NCBI GenBank assembly: GCA_030621275.1
Contig: JAUXHY010000052.1
Span: 1 to 7,493, forward strand
DNA from: a bacterium
GTDB lineage: Bacteria; Fidelibacterota; Marinisomatia; Marinisomatales; JAHJCW01
Reading direction: 5' to 3'
Length of the DNA: 7,493 nucleotides
Positions within the stretch are counted from its first letter, which is position 1. The number at the start of each line of letters is the position of its first letter. The position numbers and the translations under genes are program-made. Under the pieces are notes generated by a model. The model did no database searches. It worked only from the letters and a program-made list of their open reading frames with translations, and was not told where the DNA came from. Below, one piece after another: positions 4,529 through 7,493 of the stretch.

Positions 4529-7489
4529 TTATAAATTGTTATAGGCAATACCTATACTAATGGATCTGCCCGGTTTGTATGAATTTTTCACTTTAATTTC
4601 ACCAGTTCCTTCATCTATTAAACCGAAGGTGATATCAGAATCGAGTATATTTTTCGCTTTTAGCGATATTTTAATCGGGCCAAATTTCTTTGAAGCGGTA
4701 AAATTTAAACTATGAAACGGGAATTCATATTCATCCCCTAAAACGCCAGTGCCGATTGCACTGATTTTTTTGCTAAAAGTATTATATGATACTGCGACAC
4801 TATAATCATTAGCAAAATTTAGATCCACAACTGCATTTAACATAAAGTCAGATTGACCTTGCAATGGTCTTTTGGTATTAGAAGCGGCATTTCCATATAC
4901 TGTACCATTATAAAGTGTTACTTCCGGATTTGATACAACTTCTGAACTTGCGAAGGTCGTATTAGCTGAAATGAAACCATTTCCAATATTTATTGGAATA
5001 AATGGAATTCTTTTACGAGCTTCTAATTCAATTCCATATGTTTGAGCACTCTTTGCATTTTGGAATGTTTTATAAGTCAAATCCGGAGTTATGATCAATG
5101 CAGTTTCAATTGGATTAGTAAATTCTTTGGCAAATAGTCCAATTGATAGTAATTCAGCAGCACTTGGATACCATTCTAAGCGCATATCATAACTATTTAT
5201 TGATGATGTATTTAAGTATGGGTATCCAATTGCAACTTCGCCGTTATAGAATTCTTGATATGCTATCGGAGCTAATTCACGAAATTGGGGTCTCCCAAGT
5301 GTTTGCGAATATGCCATGCGTAATTTAATATCATTTGTTGTATCTAATATCAAATTAAGCGATGGTAAAATGTCTGTCTGATCTAACTTAGCATTCGCTG
5401 TATCACCATAAACAGTTGTTGCAGGTAGACCAGTTATCGGATTATATGTTTCTAAATCCATCACATAATCTTCATAACGAAGACCGCCCAAAATTCTGAG
5501 TGACTTAAACATATTTCTGCCACCAATCGATATTGGATAATCAACCAACACATATCCAGCATTTACATCTTCAGTTGCTTTGTAACCATTAAATGCATTC
5601 TTACTGGTTTCATCAACTAATATTAAGCCATGATGTAATTGACCATTTTTATCAATATAAAAAACATTTTCAGGATTAAAGGCGCTGCCAAACTCCTCAT
5701 CTTCATTGGTCTCTAAAACATCTTTTGACCACGCTATACTTGAAGAATTTGTAATTGCTAATGAACGTTTTTCAAATTTTCTACCTTTTGACTGTAATCT
5801 AAATCCTGTTTTGAGCTTCATATTCATGCCATTTCGGCGAGCCAATTCCAATTTATAGTTGAAGTCAAAACTATTATTATTATCAATCCCATCGGTAAAT
5901 TCACGATAAGCACCCTTACCACCCTGAATATCAAGAACATATACATTATAATTATCGCCATTTTCATTAATCCTAGTTTCAGCACTATAATTATGAGTTT
6001 TCATATCAGGTTCGTAACGATTTGAACGACCGACATTGTAATTCCACTCAATTAAATGATTATCTAATCCAGGTAAAATACTAATACCACTAAGGGTAAT
6101 ATTGTTAATTGATTTTTCGATATAATGTTGTTTAATAAATACACCTTCTTCAATATTTGGGGTATAACCAATAGAATAAGTTGTCCAATCACTTGAGCTA
6201 TGTGTATAAAGGTTTTGGATTTTTATTTTATGTTTCTCATTATAATTCAATCCAAAACTTAAATTTCCACTGAGTGATGTTTTTAGATCAGTTCTTTCGT
6301 TATCACGATGAGTGTATGCACCGAGAGTTTCACCACCATTACCATTTTGGGATACATATGCCCATTGATTTGTTTCAAATTGACGGAACACTATATCGTT
6401 GGAAAAATTCAAATTGGCAAAATATCCAAGTTCCCATTTCTTAAAAGGTGTGTATTTATTACCGGAATAAACACCAAGATTCATTGGTTTATTTGGTGAA
6501 ATATTTTTCATAGAAAAACCGTTATCGAACTGAGTCAATGCATTTCCTAAATAACTATACCATTGGACAACATTTATATTATCCGGTCTGTAAATTGCTG
6601 CGGTTGATAAAACTTGATCGCTAGCTAATTCACTAGGAAAAGAACGGGAACCATCGTCAAATCCAATAAAATCATTTGTGCTTCCATTGCTTTTTAGATA
6701 GTTATGATTCCCGTGTAGGTACGATTTGTCACTGAGGGAAAACTTAAATTGTAATATTTTTTTATCCGGATAAGCTTTTGTTTTAATATTTATGTTGCCC
6801 CCGGCAAAAGTACCAGGTAAATCCGGTGTATAAGTTTTTAGTGTTACAATACTTTCTAATAAAGCTGTTGGGAACATATCAAGAGGTACAACACTTTTAT
6901 CCGGTTCAGGACTTGGAACCGGACCACCGTTTAATTCAGTAGTAATGTATCTATCAGCTAAGCCGCGCACTACAGCGTATTTCCCATCTTTAACAGAAAC
7001 ACCTGCCATTCTACACAACGCATCAGCTGCATTTGAATCACCTGTTTTCGCTAATTCTTCGGCACTAATAGAGCTCTGAAAATTATCAGATTTTTTCCGG
7101 CTATTTATTTCTCCTATTGCCCCTGATGTACCGCGTTTACCTGCCACTTTTACCGAATCAACTCTAACAACAGATGGACTCAATTCAATGTCTAATCTAT
7201 TTGTAATTCCTTCGTCAACTTCTACGAGACTTACGATTTTATCCTCGTAACCTATATATCCAATTCTAATTGTATAAGTACCTTCAGGTATATTAGGAAT
7301 ATAAAAGGAACCATTTAGATCAGTTGCAGCACCAAAAGAAGTACCAACCAACATTACATTTGTACCAATTAAGACCTCATTATTCCTGCTATCGGTTACA
7401 AAACCGGAAAGGTTTCCCAATCCTTGTGCATAAATAAACGATATTGATGCAATAATAGTGGTTACTATAAACTTATTAAAATATTTCAT
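4529..7489 (-). CDS. TonB-dependent outer-membrane receptor with carboxypeptidase-regulatory-like N-terminal domain
   Basis: This 986-residue β-barrel transporter imports a ligand across the outer membrane using TonB-ExbBD energy. A signal peptide ends at about Ala21-Gln22 (SFIYA, then QG). A carboxypeptidase-regulatory-like β-sandwich follows (about 27-103; LSGFVTDSRNNEVLIGTNV, then DLNGSFYIPNIPEGTYTI), as in SusC-type receptors. A TonB-box-like VDSVKVAG is at 110-117. The plug (about 133-240) has DALCRMAGVSV, VVRGLADRYITTELNGGPVP, SPEPDKSVVPLDMFPTALLE and TPDLPGTFAGGNINIKTK. The RGL-x-DRY and SPEPDK signature marks a subgroup common beside β-helix lipoproteins. The rest is the barrel, including SLNLILDTTNDIKLRMAYSQ and TLGRPQFRELAPIAYQEFYN, ending in GRSISIGIAYNNL. 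It is the first gene of a two-gene operon with the lipoprotein 22 bases downstream; no susD is present. The ATG is 4 bases from the right edge, so promoter and most of the ribosome site are not visible. Substrate is undetermined. Confidence 0.95.
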   Translation of the reverse strand: MKYFNKFIVTTIIASISFIYAQGLGNLSGFVTDSRNNEVLIGTNVMLVGTSFGAATDLNGSFYIPNIPEGTYTIRIGYIGYEDKIVSLVEVDEGITNRLDIELSPSVVRVDSVKVAGKRGTSGAIGEINSRKKSDNFQSSISAEELAKTGDSNAADALCRMAGVSVKDGKYAVVRGLADRYITTELNGGPVPSPEPDKSVVPLDMFPTALLESIVTLKTYTPDLPGTFAGGNINIKTKAYPDKKILQFKFSLSDKSYLHGNHNYLKSNGSTNDFIGFDDGSRSFPSELASDQVLSTAAIYRPDNINVVQWYSYLGNALTQFDNGFSMKNISPNKPMNLGVYSGNKYTPFKKWELGYFANLNFSNDIVFRQFETNQWAYVSQNGNGGETLGAYTHRDNERTDLKTSLSGNLSFGLNYNEKHKIKIQNLYTHSSSDWTTYSIGYTPNIEEGVFIKQHYIEKSINNITLSGISILPGLDNHLIEWNYNVGRSNRYEPDMKTHNYSAETRINENGDNYNVYVLDIQGGKGAYREFTDGIDNNNSFDFNYKLELARRNGMNMKLKTGFRLQSKGRKFEKRSLAITNSSSIAWSKDVLETNEDEEFGSAFNPENVFYIDKNGQLHHGLILVDETSKNAFNGYKATEDVNAGYVLVDYPISIGGRNMFKSLRILGGLRYEDYVMDLETYNPITGLPATTVYGDTANAKLDQTDILPSLNLILDTTNDIKLRMAYSQTLGRPQFRELAPIAYQEFYNGEVAIGYPYLNTSSINSYDMRLEWYPSAAELLSIGLFAKEFTNPIETALIITPDLTYKTFQNAKSAQTYGIELEARKRIPFIPINIGNGFISANTTFASSEVVSNPEVTLYNGTVYGNAASNTKRPLQGQSDFMLNAVVDLNFANDYSVAVSYNTFSKKISAIGTGVLGDEYEFPFHSLNFTASKKFGPIKISLKAKNILDSDITFGLIDEGTGEIKVKNSYKPGRSISIGIAYNNL

Positions 7490-7493
7490 CTTT

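Noticed and set aside
5143..5328. Plus-strand open frame of 61 codons
   Set aside because: It is antisense within the receptor's barrel region, with no ribosome site or recognisable motif.
6308..6499. Plus-strand open frame of 63 codons
   Set aside because: It is antisense within the receptor gene and without supporting signals.

Overview
The window is AT-rich and carries five genes. Four are complete: a TonB-dependent receptor, a β-helix lipoprotein, a 3-methyladenine glycosylase and a papain-type peptidase. The fifth, ribulose-phosphate epimerase, is cut by the left edge. A SusC-style receptor with a carboxypeptidase-regulatory N-terminal domain, a lipoprotein with a surface-export-like motif after its Cys, and the low GC suggest a Gram-negative of the Bacteroidota/FCB group, for instance Bacteroidota, Ignavibacteriota or Marinimicrobia. 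This placement is inferred from gene style and not from any marker gene. Recognisable Shine-Dalgarno sequences (AGGAGA, AAAGGA) and a TATAAT box fit the deeper FCB lineages at least as well as classical Bacteroidia.

Layout from left to right. Positions 1-1831 hold two minus-strand genes: the secreted C1 peptidase, followed 5 bases downstream by rpe, which runs off the left edge. A 56-base gap (1832-1887) separates this pair from a plus-strand gene. That gene encodes a three-part protein: zinc ribbon, short uncharacterised domain, Tag glycosylase. A perfect 30-bp palindrome (2853-2882) lies between its stop and the stop of the next, convergent transcript and should terminate both. The rest (2908-7489) is a minus-strand two-gene unit: the TonB-dependent receptor comes first, then, after 22 bases, the cadherin/β-helix lipoprotein. 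The receptor starts 4 bases from the right edge, so its promoter lies outside the window.

How the genes work together. The receptor and lipoprotein very probably form one outer-membrane uptake system: a TonB-driven barrel plus a lipid-anchored, probably surface-exposed β-helix partner where a SusD protein would usually sit. The substrate cannot be read from the sequence. Tag is a base-excision repair enzyme, Rpe belongs to the pentose phosphate pathway, and the peptidase acts outside the cytoplasm. I see no functional link among these three beyond proximity.

The least ordinary points are the zinc-ribbon–Tag fusion with a Glu-to-Asp change in the base-recognition pocket, a C1 peptidase with Asp in place of the catalytic-triad Asn, and the receptor/β-helix lipoprotein pair. 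I found no mobile elements, CRISPR arrays, tRNA or rRNA genes. No stretch longer than 300 bases lacks a gene.
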